From Proteromonas lacertae (taxonomy: Eukaryota > Sar > Bigyra > Opalinata > Proteromonadidae): a stretch of DNA of 64,000 nucleotides. The notes below the pieces were generated by a model, which did not search any database, had not been told where the DNA came from, and saw only the letters and a program-made list of their open reading frames with translations. Below, piece after piece: positions 10,913 to 25,900 of the stretch; position 1 is the first letter of the stretch, and each line of letters opens with the position of its first letter. The stretch is from contig NGBS01001173.1 of NCBI GenBank assembly GCA_002245135.1, positions 62,001-126,000 on the forward strand, given 5' to 3'. The translations under genes and the position numbers were made by a program.

Positions 10913-13900
10913 ATGAATATGGATGAAAGTGGAGTCACTGTTCTTCCAAGAGCACTATCAGATGTATATTTATTAATAACAATATATTTAGAATCATTTG
11001 CGTTTATCTGATGCACATAGTGTTCAAGAACTCGAACAATATAGAGACCAATATATTAACCAAGTAAGATACGCTAAAGATCTTTTTATGCGTTTATTGC
11101 CTGGTTTAAGAGATAAATATCATCCAAGAAGATACTCGTATGATGTATTTCTTATACCTTTATAGATATTCTTCATCATCTTCTTCACAATCTGTAGATA
11201 ATTCCGACTATTCACCTGAAGAAGACGAAATAGGTGTTATTGAGTTAAATGAAAGTGATTTTGTAGAACCACAACAGAATAACAAACTAAATTCTATATA
11301 CTTATTCGATGAAGATAAGGTAATGGATTTACCTCTTCTATATGTCAATAATTACAAAGAAAATAATAATGACTATGATAGCATTTATGATGATGACCAT
11401 AGTGATGATGACTATTCTGAAATAACAGAAATAGAGCCAGATCCATGTTATTTATATGATGAAGATAAAGTAATGGATTTACCAATAATCTATAATAACG
11501 AAAAAGATGAGAATGATGAATTATTAAAGAATGAGTTATTAGAAGGTGATGAATTATTACCTAAAGAAGAAGAAGAAGAAGAAGAAAGTATAAAAGAGAA
11601 TGATGTAGATCCATGTTATTTATATGATGAAGATAAAGTAATGGATTTACCAATAATCTATAATAACGAAAAAGATGAGAATGATGAATTATTAAAGAAT
11701 GAGTTATTAGAAGGTGATGAATTATTACCTAAAGAAGAAGAAGAAGAAGAAGAAAGTATAAAAGAGAATGATGTAGATCCATGTTATTTATATGATGAAG
11801 ATAAAGTAATGGATTTACCAATAATCTATAATAACGAAAAAGATGAGAATGATGAATTATTAAAGAATGAGTTATTAGAAGGTGATGAATTATTACCTAA
11901 AGAAGAAGAAGAAGAAGAAAGTATAAAAGAGAATGATGTAGATCCATGTTATTTATATGATGAAGATAAAGTAATGGATTTACCAATAATCTATAATAAC
12001 GAAAAAGATGAGAATGATGAATTATTAAAGAATGAGTTATTAGAAGGTGATGAATTATTACCTAAAGAAGAAGAAGAAGAAAGTATAAAAGAGAATGATG
12101 TAGATCCATGTTATTTATATGATGAAGATAAAGTAATGGATTTACCAATAATCTATAATAACGAAAAAGATGAGAATGATGAATTATTAAAGAATGAGTT
12201 ATTAGAAGGTGATGAATTATTACCTAAAGAAGAAGAAGAAGAAGAAGAAAGTATAAAAGAGAATGATGTAGATCCATGTTATTTATATGATGAAGATAAA
12301 GTAATGGATTTACCAATAATCTATAATAACGAAAAAGATGAGAATGATGAATTATTAAAGAATGAGTTATTAGAAGGTGATGAATTATTACCTAAAGAAG
12401 AAGAAGAAGAAAGTATAAAAGAGAATGATATAGATCCATGTTATTTATATGATGAAGATAAAGTAATGGATTTACCAATAATCTATAATAACGAAAAAGA
12501 TGAGAATGATGAATTATTAAAGAATGAGTTATTAGAAGGTGATGAATTATTACCTAAAGAAGAAGAAGAAGAAGAAAGTATAAAAGAGAATGATATAGAT
12601 CCATGTTATTTATATGATGAAGATAAAGTAATGGATTTACCAATAATCTATAATAACGAAAAAGATGAGAATGATGAATTATTAAAGAATGAGTTATTAG
12701 AAGGTGATGAATTATTACCTAAAGAAGAAGAAGAAGAAGAAGAAAGTATAAAAGAGAATGATGTAGATCCATGTTATTTATATGATGAAGATAAAGTAAT
12801 GGATTTACCAATAATCTATAATAACGAAAAAGATGAGAATGATGAATTATTAAAGAATGAGTTATTAGAAGGTGATGAATTATTACCTAAAGAAGAAGAA
12901 GAAGAAGAAGAAAGTATAAAAGAGAATGATGTAGATCCATGTTATTTATATGATGAAGATAAAGTAATGGATTTACCAATAATCTATAATAACGAAAAAG
13001 ATGAGAATGATGAATTATTAAAGAATGAGTTATTAGAAGGTGATGAATTATTACCTAAAGAAGAAGAAGAAGAAGAAGAAAGTATAAAAGAGAATGATGT
13101 AGATCCATGTTATTTATATGATGAAGATAAAGTAATGGATTTACCAATAATCTATAATAACGAAAAAGATGAGAATGATGAATTATTAAAGAATGAGTTA
13201 TTAGAAGGTGATGAATTATTACCTAAAGAAGAAGAAGAAGAAGAAGAAAGTATAAAAGAGAATGATGTAGATCCATGTTATTTATATGATGAAGATAAAG
13301 TAATGGATTTACCAATAATCTATAATAACGAAAAAGATGAGAATGATGAATTATTAAAGAATGAGTTATTAGAAGGTGATGAATTATTACCTAAAGAAGA
13401 AGAAGAAGAAAGTATAAAAGAGAATGATGTAGATCCATGTTATTTATATGATGAAGATAAAGTAATGGATTTACCAATAATCTATAATAACGAAAAAGAT
13501 GAGAATGATGAATTATTAAAGAATGAGTTATTAGAAGGTGATGAATTATTACCTAAAGAAGAAGAAGAAGAAAGTATAAAAGAGAATGATGTAGATCCAT
13601 GTTATTTATATGATGAAGATAAAGTAATGGATTTACCAATAATCTATAATAACGAAAAAGATGAGAATGATGAATTATTAAAGAATGAGTTATTAGAAGG
13701 TGATGAATTATTACCTAAAGAAGAAGAAGAAGAAGAAGAAAGTATAAAAGAGAATGATGTAGATCCATGTTATTTATATGATGAAGATAAAGTAATGGAT
13801 TTACCAATAATCTATAATAACGAAAAAGATGAGAATGATGAATTATTAAAGAATGAGTTATTAGAAGGTGATGAATTATTACCTAAAGAGAAGAAGAAGA

Positions 13901-16900
13901 GAAAGTATAAAAGAGAATGATGTAGATCCATGTTATTTATATGATGAAGATAAAGTAATGGATTTACCAATAATCTATAATAACGAAAAAGATGAGAATG
14001 ATGAATTATTAAAGAATGAGTTATTAGAAGGTGATGAATTATTACCTAAAGAAGAAGAAGAAGAAAGTATAAAAGAGATGTAGATCCATGTTATTTATAT
14101 GATGAAGATAAAGTAATGGATTTACCAATAATCTATAATAACGAAAAAGATGAGATGATGAATTATTAAAGAATGAGTTATTAGAAGGTGATGAATTATT
14201 ACCTAAAGAAGAAGAAGAAGAATAAAATGATGTAGATCCATGTTATTTATATGATGAAGATAAAGTAATGGATTTACCAATAATCTATAATAACGATGAG
14301 AATGATGAATTATTAAAGAATGAGTTATTAGAAGGTGATGAATTATTACCTAAAGAAGAAGAAGAAGAAAGTATAAAAGAGAATGATGTAGATCCATGTT
14401 ATTTATATGATGAAGATAAAGTAATGGATTTACCAATAATCTATAATAACGAAAAAGATGAGAATGATGAATTATTAAAGAATGAGTTATTAGAAGGTGA
14501 TGAATTATTACCTAAAGAAGAAGAAGAAGAAGAAGAAAGTATAAAAGAGAATGATGTAGATCCATGTTATTTATATGATGAAGATAAAGTAATGGATTTA
14601 CCAATAATCTATAATAACGAAAAAGATGAGAATGATGAATTATTAAAGAATGAGTTATTAGAAGGTGATGAATTATTACCTAAAGAAGAAGAAGAAGAAG
14701 AAGAAGTATAAAAAGAGAATGATGTAGATCCATGTTATTTATATGATGAAGATAAAGTAATGGATTTACCAATAATCTATAATAACGAAAAAGATGAGAA
14801 TGATGAATTATTAAAGAATGAGTTATTAGAAGGTGATGAATTATTACCTAAAGAAGAAGAAGAAGAAAGTATAAAAGAGAATGATGTAGATCCATGTTAT
14901 TTATATGATGAAGATAAGTAATGGATTTACCAATAATCTATAATAACGAAAAAGATGAGAATGATGAATTATTAAAGAATGAGTTATTAGAAGGTGATGA
15001 ATTATTACCTAAAGAGAAGAAGAAGAAGAAGAAGTATAAAAGAGAATGATGTAGATCCATGTTATTTATATGATGAAGATAAAGTAATGGATTTACCAAT
15101 AATCTATAATAAACGAAGATGAGAATGATGAATTATTAAAGAATGAGTTATTAGAAGGTGATGAATTATTACCTAAAAGAAGAAGAAGAAGAAAAAGTAT
15201 AAAAGAGAATGATGTAGATCCATGTTATTTATATGATGAAGATAAAGTAATGGATTTACCAATAATCTATAATAACGAAAAGATGAGAATGATGAATTAT
15301 TAAAGAATGAGTTATTAGAAGGTGATGAATTATTACCTAAAAGAAAAGAAGAGAAGAAGTATAAAAAGAATGATGTAGATCCATGTTATTATATGATGAA
15401 GATAAAGTAATGGATTTACCAATAATCTATAATAACGAAAAGATGAGAATGATGAATTATTAAAGAATGAGTTATTAGAAGGTGATGAATTATTACCTAA
15501 AGAAGAAGAAGAAGAAGAAGAAAGTATAAAAGAGAATGATGTAGATCCATGTTATTTATATGATGAAGATAAAGTAATGGATTTACCAATAATCTATAAT
15601 AACGAAAAAGATGAGAATGATGAATTATTAAAGAATGAGTTATTAGAAGGTGATGAATTATTACCTAAAGAAGAAGAAGAAGAAGAAGAAAGTATAAAAG
15701 AGAATGATGTAGATCCATGTTATTTATATGATGAAGATAAAGTAATGGATTTACCAATAATCTATAATAACGAAAAAGATGAGAATGATGAATTATTAAA
15801 GAATGAGTTATTAGAAGGTGATGAATTATTACCTAAAGAAGAGAAGAAGAAAAGTATAAAAGAGAATGATGTAGATCCATGTTATTTATATGATGAAGAT
15901 AAAGTAATGGATTTACAATATATAATAACGAAAAAGATGAGAATGATGAATTATTAAAGAATGAGTTATTAGAAGGTGATGAATTATTACCTAGAAGAAG
16001 AAGAAGAAGAAAGTATAAAAGAGAATGATGTAGATCCATGTTATTTATATGATGAAGATAAAGTAATGGATTTACCAATAATCTATAATAACGAAAAAGA
16101 TGAGAATGATGAATTATTAAAGAATGAGTTATTAGAAGGTGATGAATTATTACCTAAAGAAGAAGAAGAAGAAGAAGAAAGTATAAAAGAGAATGATGTA
16201 GATCCATGTTATTTATATGATGAAGATAAAGTAATGGATTTACCAATAATCTATAATAACGAAAAAGATGAGAATGATGAATTATTAAAGAATGAGTTAT
16301 TAGAAGGTGATGAATTATTACCTAAAGAAGAAGAAGAAGAAAGTATAAAAGAGAATGATGTAGATCCATGTTATTTATATGATGAAGATAAAGTAATGGA
16401 TTTACCAATAATCTATAATAACGAAAAAGATGAGAATGATGAATTATTAAAGAATGAGTTATTAGAAGGTGATGAATTATTACCTAAAGAAGAAGAAGAA
16501 GAAAGTATAAAAGAGAATGATGTAGATCCATGTTATTTATATGATGAAGATAAAGTAATGGATTTACCAATAATCTATAATAACGAAAAAGATGAGAATG
16601 ATGAATTATTAAAGAATGAGTTATTAGAAGGTGATGAATTATTACCTAAAGAAGAGAAGAAGAAGAAAGTATAAAAGAGAATGATGTAGATCCATGTTAT
16701 TTATATGATGAAGATAAAGTAATGGATTTACCAATAATCTATAATAACGAAAAAGATGAGAATGATGAATTATTAAAGAATGAGTTATTAGAAGGTGATG
16801 AATTATTACCTAAAGAAGAAGAAGAAGAAGAAAGTATAAAAGAGAATGATGTAGATCCATGTTATTTATATGATGAAGATAAAGTAATGGATTTACCAAT

Positions 16901-19900
16901 AATCTATAATAACGAAAAAGATGAGAATGATGAATTATTAAAGAATGAGTTATTAGAAGGTGATGAATTATTACCTAAAGAAGAAGAAGAAGAAAGTATA
17001 AAAAGAGAATGATGTAGATCCATGTTATTTATATGATGAAGATAAAGTAATGGATTTACCAATAATCTATAATAACGAAAAAGATGAGAATGATGAATTA
17101 TTAAAGAATGAGTTATTAGAAGGTGATGAATTATTACCTAAAGAAGAAGAAGAAGAAAGTATAAAGAGAATGATGTAGATCCATGTTATTTATATGATGA
17201 AGATAAAGTAATGGATTTACCAATAATCTATAATAACGAAAAAGATGAGAATGATGAATTATTAAAGAATGAGTTATTAGAAGGTGATGAATTATTACCT
17301 AAAGAAGAAGAAGAAGAAAGTATAAAAGAGAATGATGTAGATCCATGTTATTTATATGATGAAGATAAAGTAATGGATTTACCAATAATCTATAATAACG
17401 AAAAAGATGAGAATGATGAATTATTAAAGAATGAGTTATTAGAAGGTGATGAATTATTACCTAAAGAGAAGAAGAAGAAGAAAGTATAAAAGAGAATGAT
17501 GTAGATCCATGTTATTTATATGATGAAGATAAAGTAATGGATTTACCAATAATCTATAATAACGAAAAGATGAGAATGATGAATTATTAAGAATGAGTTA
17601 TTAGAAGGTGATGAATTATTACCTAAAGAAGAAGAAGAAGAAAGTATAAAAGAGAATGATATAGATCCATGTTATTTATATGATGAAGATAAAGTAATGG
17701 ATTTACCAATAATCTATAATAACGAAAAAGATGAGAATGATGAATTATTAAAGAATGAGTTATTAGAAGGTGATGGAATTATTACCTAAAGAAGAAGAAG
17801 AAGAAGAGAAGTATAAAAGAGAATGATGTAGATCCATGTTATTTATATGATGAAGATAAAGTAATGGATTTACCAATAATCTATAATAACGAAAAAGATG
17901 AGAATGATGAATTATTAAAGAATGAGTTATTAGAAGGTGATGAATTATTACCTAAAGAAGAAGAAGAAGAAGAAAGTATAAAGAGAATGATGTAGATCCA
18001 TGTTATTTATATGATGAAGATAAAGTAATGGATTTACCAATAATCTATAATAACGAAAAAGATGAGAATGATGAATTATTAAAGAATGAGTTATTAGAAG
18101 GTGATGAATTATTACCTAAAGAAGAAGAAGAAGAAAGTATAAAGAGAATGATGTAGATCCATGTTATTTATATGATGAAGATAAAGTAATGGATTTACCA
18201 ATAATCTATAATAACGAAAAAGATGAGAATGATGAATTATTAAAGAATGAGTTATTAGAAGGTGATGAATTATTACCTAAAGAAGAAGAAGAAGAAGAAG
18301 AAAGTATAAAAGAGAATGATGTAGATCCATGTTATTTATATGATGAAGATAAGTAATGGATTTACCAATAATCTATAATAACGAAAAAGATGAGAATGAT
18401 GAATTATTAAAGAATGAGTTATTAGAAGGTGATGAATTATTACCTAAAGAAGAAGAAGAAGAAAGTATAAAAGAGAATGATGTAGATCCATGTTATTTAT
18501 ATGATGAAGATAAAGTAATGGATTTACCAATAATCTATAATAACGAAAAAGATGAGAATGATGAATTATTAAAGAATGAGTTATTAGAAGGTGATGAATT
18601 ATTACCTAAAGAAGAAGAAGAAGAAAGTATAAAAGAGAATGATGTAGATCCATGTTATTTATATGATGAAGATAAAGTAATGGATTTACCAATAATCTAT
18701 AATAACGAAAAAGATGAGAATGATGAATTATTAAAGAATGAGTTATTAGAAGGTGATGAATTATTACCTAAAGAAGAAGAAGAAGAAAGTATAAAAGAGA
18801 ATGATGTAGATCCATGTTATTTATATGATGAAGATAAAGTAATGGATTTACCAATAATCTATAATAACGAAAAAGATGAGAATGATGAATTATTAAAGAA
18901 TGAGTTATTAGAAGGTGATGAATTATTACCTAAAGAAGAAGAAGAAGAAGAAAGTATAAAAGAGAATGATGTAGATCCATGTTATTTATATGATGAAGAT
19001 AAAGTAATGGATTTACCAATAATCTATAATAACGAAAAAGATGAGAATGATGAATTATTAAAGAATGAGTTATTAGAAGGTGATGAATTATTACCTAAAG
19101 AAGAAGAAGAAGAAAGTATAAAAGAGAATGATGTAGATCCATGTTATTTATATGATGAAGATAAAGTAATGGATTTACCAATAATCTATAATAACGAAAA
19201 AGATGAGAATGATGAATTATTAAAGAATGAGTTATTAGAAGGTGATGAATTATTACCTAAAGAAGAAGAAGAAGAAAGTATAAAAGAGAATGATGTAGAT
19301 CCATGTTATTTATATGATGAAGATAAAGTAATGGATTTACCAATAATCTATAATAACGAAAAAGATGAGAATGATGAATTATTAAAGAATGAGTTATTAG
19401 AAGGTGATGAATTATTACCTAAAGAAGAAGAAGAAGAAAGTATAAAAGAGAATGATGTAGATCCATGTTATTTATATGATGAAGATAAAGTAATGGATTT
19501 ACCAATAATCTATAATAACGAAAAAGATGAGAATGATGAATTATTAAAGAATGAGTTATTAGAAGGTGATGAATTATTACCTAAAGAAGAAGAAGAAGAA
19601 AGTATAAAAGAGAATGATGTTAGATCCATGTTATTTATATGATGAAGATAAAGTAATGGATTTACCAATAATCTATAATAACGAAAAAGATGAGAATGAT
19701 GAATTATTAAAGAATGAGTTATTAGAAGGTGATGAATTATTACCTAAAGAAGAAGAAGAAGAAAGTATAAAGAGAATGATGTAGATCCATGTTATTTATA
19801 TGATGAAGATAAGTAATGGATTTACCAATAATCTATAATAACGAAAAAGATGAGAATGATGAATTATTAAAGAATGAGTTATTAGAAGGTGATGAATTAT

Positions 19901-22900
19901 TACCTAAAGAAGAAGAAGAAGAAAGTATAAAAGAGAATGATGTAGATCCATGTTATTTATATGATGAAGATAAAGTAATGGATTTACCAATAATCTATAA
20001 TAACGAAAAAGATGAGAATGATGAATTATTAAAGAATGAGTTATTAGAAGGTGATGAATTATTACCTAAAGAAGAAGAAGAAGAAGAAGAAAGTATAAAA
20101 GAGAATGATGTAGATCCATGTTATTTATATGATGAAGATAAAGTAATGGATTTACCAATAATCTATAATAACGAAAAAGATGAGAATGATGAATTATTAA
20201 AGAATGAGTTATTAGAAGGTGATGAATTATTACCTAAAGAAGAAGAAAGAAGAAGAAAGTATAAAAGAGAATGATGTAGATCCATGTTATTTATATGATG
20301 AGATAAAGTAATGGATTTACCATAATCTATAATAACGAAAAAGATGAGAATGATGAATTATTAAAGAATGAGTTATTAGGAAGGTGATGAATTATTACCT
20401 AAAGAAGAAGAAGAAGAAAGTATAAAAGAGAATGATGTAGATCCATGTTATTTTATATGATGAAGATAAGTAATGGATTTACCAATAATCTATAATACGA
20501 AAAAGATGAGAATGATGAATTATTAAAGAATGAGTTATTAGAAGGTGATGAATTATTACCTAAAGAAAAGAAGAAGAAGAAGAAGTATAAAAGAGAATGA
20601 TGTAGATCCATGTTATTTATATGATGAAGATAAAGTAATGGATTTACCATAATCTATAATAACGAAAAAGATGAGAATGATGAATTATTAAAGAATGAGT
20701 TATTAGAAGGTGATGAATTATTACCTAAAGAAGAGAAGAAGAGAAGTATAAAAGAGAATGATGTAGATCCATGTTATTTATATGATGAAGATAAAGTAAT
20801 GGATTTACCAATAATCTATAATAACGAAAAAGATGAGAATGATGAATTATTAAGAATGAGTTATTAGAAGGTGATGAATTATTACCTAAAGAAGAAGAAG
20901 AAGAAGAAAGTATAAAAGAGAATGATGTAGATCCATGTTATTTATATGATGAAGATAAAGTAATGGATTTACCAATAATCTATAATAACGAAAAAGATGA
21001 GAATGATGAATTATTAAAGAATTGAGTTATTAGAAGGTGATGAATTATTACCTAAAGAAGAAGAAGAAGAAAGTATAAAAGAGAATGATGTAGATCCATG
21101 TTATTTATATGATGAAGATAAAGTAATGGATTACCATAATCTATAATAACGAAAAAGATGAGAATGATGAATTATTAAAGAATGAGTTATTAGAAGGTGA
21201 TGAATTATTACCTAAAGAAGAAGAAGAAGAAGTATAAAAGAGAATGATGTAGATCCATGTTATTTATATGATGAAGATAAAGTAATGGATTTACCAATAA
21301 TCTATAATAACGAAAAGATGAGAATGATGAATTATTAAAGAATGAGTTATTAGAAGGTGATGAATTATTACCTAAAGAAGAAGAAGAAGAAAGTATAAAA
21401 GAGAATGATGTAGATCCATGTTATTTATATGATGAAGATAAAGTAATGGATTTACCAATAATCTATAATACGAAAAAGATGAGAATGATGATTATTAAAG
21501 AATGAGTTATTAGAAGGTGATGAATTATTACCTAAAGAAGAAGAAGAAGAAGAAAGTATAAAAGAGAATGATGTAGATCCATGTTATTTATATGATGAAG
21601 ATAAAGTAATGGATTTACCAATAATCTATAATAACGAAAAAGATGAGAATGATGAATTATTAAAGAATGAGTTATTAGAAAGGTGATGAATTATTACCTA
21701 AAGAAGAAGAAGAAGAAAGTATAAAAGAGAATGATGTAGATCCATGTTATTTATATGATGAAGATAAAGTAATGGATTTACCAATAATCTATAATAACGA
21801 AAAAGATGAGAATGATGAATTATTAAAGAATGAGTTATTAGAAGGTGATGATTATTACCTAAAGAAGAAGAGAAGAAGAAGAAAGTATAAAAGAGAATGA
21901 TGTAGATCCATGTTATTTATATGATGAAGATAAAGTAATGGATTTACCAATAATCTATAATAACGAAAAAGATGAGAATGATGAATTATTAAAGAATGAG
22001 TTATTAGAAGGTGATGAATTATTACCTAAAGAAGAAGAAGAAGAAGAAAGTATAAAAGAGAATGATGTAGATCCATGTTATTTATATGATGAAGATAAAG
22101 TAATGGATTTACCATAATCTATAATAACGAAAAAGATGAGAATGATGAATTATTAAAGAATGAGTTATTAGAAGGTGATGAATTATTACCTAAAGAAGAA
22201 GAAGAAGAAAGTATAAAAGAGAATGATGTAGATCCATGTTATTTATATGATGAAGATAAAGTAATGGATTTACCAATAATCTATAATAACGAAAAAGATG
22301 AGAATGATGAATTATTAAAGAATGAGTTATTAGAAGGTGATGAATTATTACCTAAAGAAGAAGAAGAAGAAAGTTATAAAAGAGAATGATGTAGATCCAT
22401 GTTATTTATATGATGAAGATAAAGTAATGGATTTACCAATATCTATAATAACGAAAAAGATGAGAATGATGAATTATTAAAGAATGAGTTATTAGAAGGT
22501 GATGATTATTACCTAAAGAAGAAAGAAGAAGAGAAGTATAAAAGAGAATGATGTAGATCCATGTTATTTATATGATGAAGATAAGTAATGGATTTACCAA
22601 TAATCTATAATAACGAAAAAGATGAGAATGATGAATTATTAAAGAATGAGTTATTAGAAGGTGATGAATTATTACCTAAAGAAGAAGAAGAAGAAGAAGA
22701 AGTATAAAAGAGAATGATGTAGATCCATGTTATTTATATGATGAAGATAAAGTAATGGATTTACCAATAATCTATAATAACGAAAAAGATGAGAATGATG
22801 AATTATTAAAGAATGAGTTATTAGAAGGTGATGAATTATTACCTAAAGAAGAAGAAGAAGAAGAGAAAGTATAAAAGAGATGATGTAGATCCATGTTATT

Positions 22901-25900
22901 TATATGATGAAGATAAAGTAATGGATTTACCATAATCTATAATAACGAAAAAGATGAGAATGATGAATTATTAAAGAATGAGTTATTAGAAGGTGATGAA
23001 TTATTACTAAAGAAGAAGAAGAAGAAAGTATAAAAGAGAATGATGTAGATCCATGTTATTATATGATGAAGATAAAGTAATGGATTTACCAATAATCTAT
23101 AATAACGAAAAAGATGAGAATGATGAATTATTAAAGAATGAGTTATTAGAAGGTGATGAATTATTACCTAAAGAAGAAGAAGAAGAAGAGAAGTATAAAA
23201 GAGAATGATGTAGATCCATGTTATTTATATGATGAAGATAAAGTAATGGATTTACCAATAATCTATAATAACGAAAAAGATGAGAATGATGAATTATTAA
23301 AGAATGAGTTATTAGAAGGTGATGAATTATTACCTAAAGAAGAAGAAGAAGAAAGTATAAAAGAGAATGATGTAGATCCATGTTATTTATATGATGAAGA
23401 TAAAGTAATGGATTTACCAATAATCTATAATAACGAAAGATGAGAATGATGAATTATTAAGAATGAGTTATTAGAAATGAATTATTACCTAAAGAAGAAG
23501 AAGAAGAAAGTATAAAAGAGAATGTAGATCCATGTTATTTATATGATGAATAAAGTAATGGATTTACCAATAATCTATAATAACGAAAAAGATGAGAATG
23601 ATGAATTATTAAAGAATGAGTTATTAGAAGGTGATGAATTATTACCTAAAGAAGAAGAAGAAGAAAGTATAAAAGAGAATGATGTAGATCCATGTTATTT
23701 ATATGATGAAGATAAAGTAATGGATTTACCAATAATCTATAATAACGAAAAAGATGAGAATGATGAATTATTAAAGAATGAGTTATTAGAAGGTGATGAA
23801 TTATTACCTAAAGAAGAAGAAGAAGAAGGTATAAAGAGAATGATGTAGATCCATGTTATTTATATGATGAAGATAAAGTAATGGATTTACCAATAATCTA
23901 TAATAACGAAAAAAGATGAGAATGATGAATTATTAAAGAATGAGTTATTAGAAGGTGATGAATTATTTACCTAAGAAGAAGAAGAAGAGAAAGTATAAAA
24001 GAGAATGATGTAGATCCATTATTTATATGATGAAGATAAAGTAATGGATTTACCAATAATCTATAATAACGAAAAAGATGAGAATGATGAATTATTAAAG
24101 AATGAGTTATTAGAAGGTGATGAATTATTACCTAAAGAAGAAGAAGAAGAAAGTATAAAAGAGAATGATGTAGATCCATGTTATTTATATGATGAAGATA
24201 AAGTAATGGATTTACAATAATCTATAATAACGAAAAAGATGAGAATGATGAATTATTAAAGAATGAGTTATTAGAAGGTGATGAATTATTACCTAAAGAA
24301 GAAGAAGAAAGAAAGTATAAAAGAAATGATGTAGATCCATGTTATTTATATGATGAAGATAAAGTAATGGATTTACCAATAATCTATAATAACGAAAAGA
24401 TGAGAATGATGAATTATTAAAGAATGAGTATTAGAAGGTGATGAATTATTACCTAAGAAGAGAAGAAGAAGAAAGTATAAAAGAGAATGATGTAGATCCA
24501 TGTTATTTATATGATGAAGATAAAGTAATGGATTTACCAATAATCTATAATAACGAAAAAGATGGAATGATGAATTATTAAAGAATGAGTTATTAGAAGG
24601 TGATGAATTACCTAAAGAAGAAGAAGAAGAAAGTATAAAAGAGAATGATGTAGATCCATGTTATTTATATGATGAAGATAAAGTAATGGATTTACCAATA
24701 ATCTATAATAACGAAAAAGATGAGAATGATGAATTATTAAAGAATGAGTTATTAGAAGGTGATGAATTATTACCTAAAGAAGAAGAAGAAGAAAGTATAA
24801 AAGAGAATGATGTAGATCCATGTTATTTATATGATGAAGATAAAGTAATGGATTTACCAATAATCTATAATAACGAAAAAGATGAGAATGATGAATTATT
24901 AAAGAATGAGTTATTAGAAGGTGATGAATATTACCTAAAGAAGAAGAAGAAGAAAGTATAAAAGAGAATGATGTAGATCCATTTATTTATATGATGAAGA
25001 TAAAGTAATGGATTTACCAATAATCTATAATAACGAAAAAGATGAGAATGATGAATTATTAAAGAATGAGTTATTAGAAGGTGATGAATTATTACCTAAA
25101 GAGAAGAAGAAGAAAGTATAAAAGAGAATGATGTAGATCCATGTTATTTATATGATGAAGATAAAGTAATGGATTTACCAATAATCTATAATAACGAAAA
25201 AGATGAGAATGCATGAATTATTAAAGAATGAGTTATTAGAAGGTGATGAATTATTACCTAAAGAAGAAGAAGAAGAAGAAGTATAAAAGAGAATGATGTA
25301 GATCCATGTTATTTATATGATGAAGATAAAGTAATGGATTTACCAATAATCTATAATAACGAAAAAGATGAGAATGATGAATTATTAAAGAATGAGTTAT
25401 TAGAAGGTGATGAATTATTACCTAAAAGAAGAAGAAGAAGAAGAAAGTATAAAGAGAATGATGTAGATCCATGTTATTTATATGATGAAGATAAAGTAAT
25501 GGATTTACCAATAATCTATAATAACGAAAAAGATGAGAATGATGAATTATTAAAGAATGAGTTATTAGAAGTGATGAATTATTACCTAAAGAAAGAAGAG
25601 AAGAAGAAAGTATAAAAGAGAATGATGTAGATCCATGTTATTTATATGATGAAGATAAAGTAATGATTTACCAATAATCTATAATAACGAAAAAGATGAG
25701 AATGATGGAATTATTAAAGAATGAGTTATTAGAAGGTGATGAATTATTACCTAAAGAAGAAGAAGAAAGAAAGTATAAAAGAGAATGATGTAGATCCATG
25801 TTATTTATATGATGAAGATAAAGTAATGGATTTACAATAATCTATAATAACGAAAAAGATGAGAATGATGAATTATTAAAGAATGAGTTATTAGAAGGTG

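Noticed and set aside
15833-20650. Minus-strand ORFs across the repeat array
   Set aside because: They arise only from the low stop density of the repeat on the opposite strand; the plus frame gives a consistent 54-56-aa unit in every copy.
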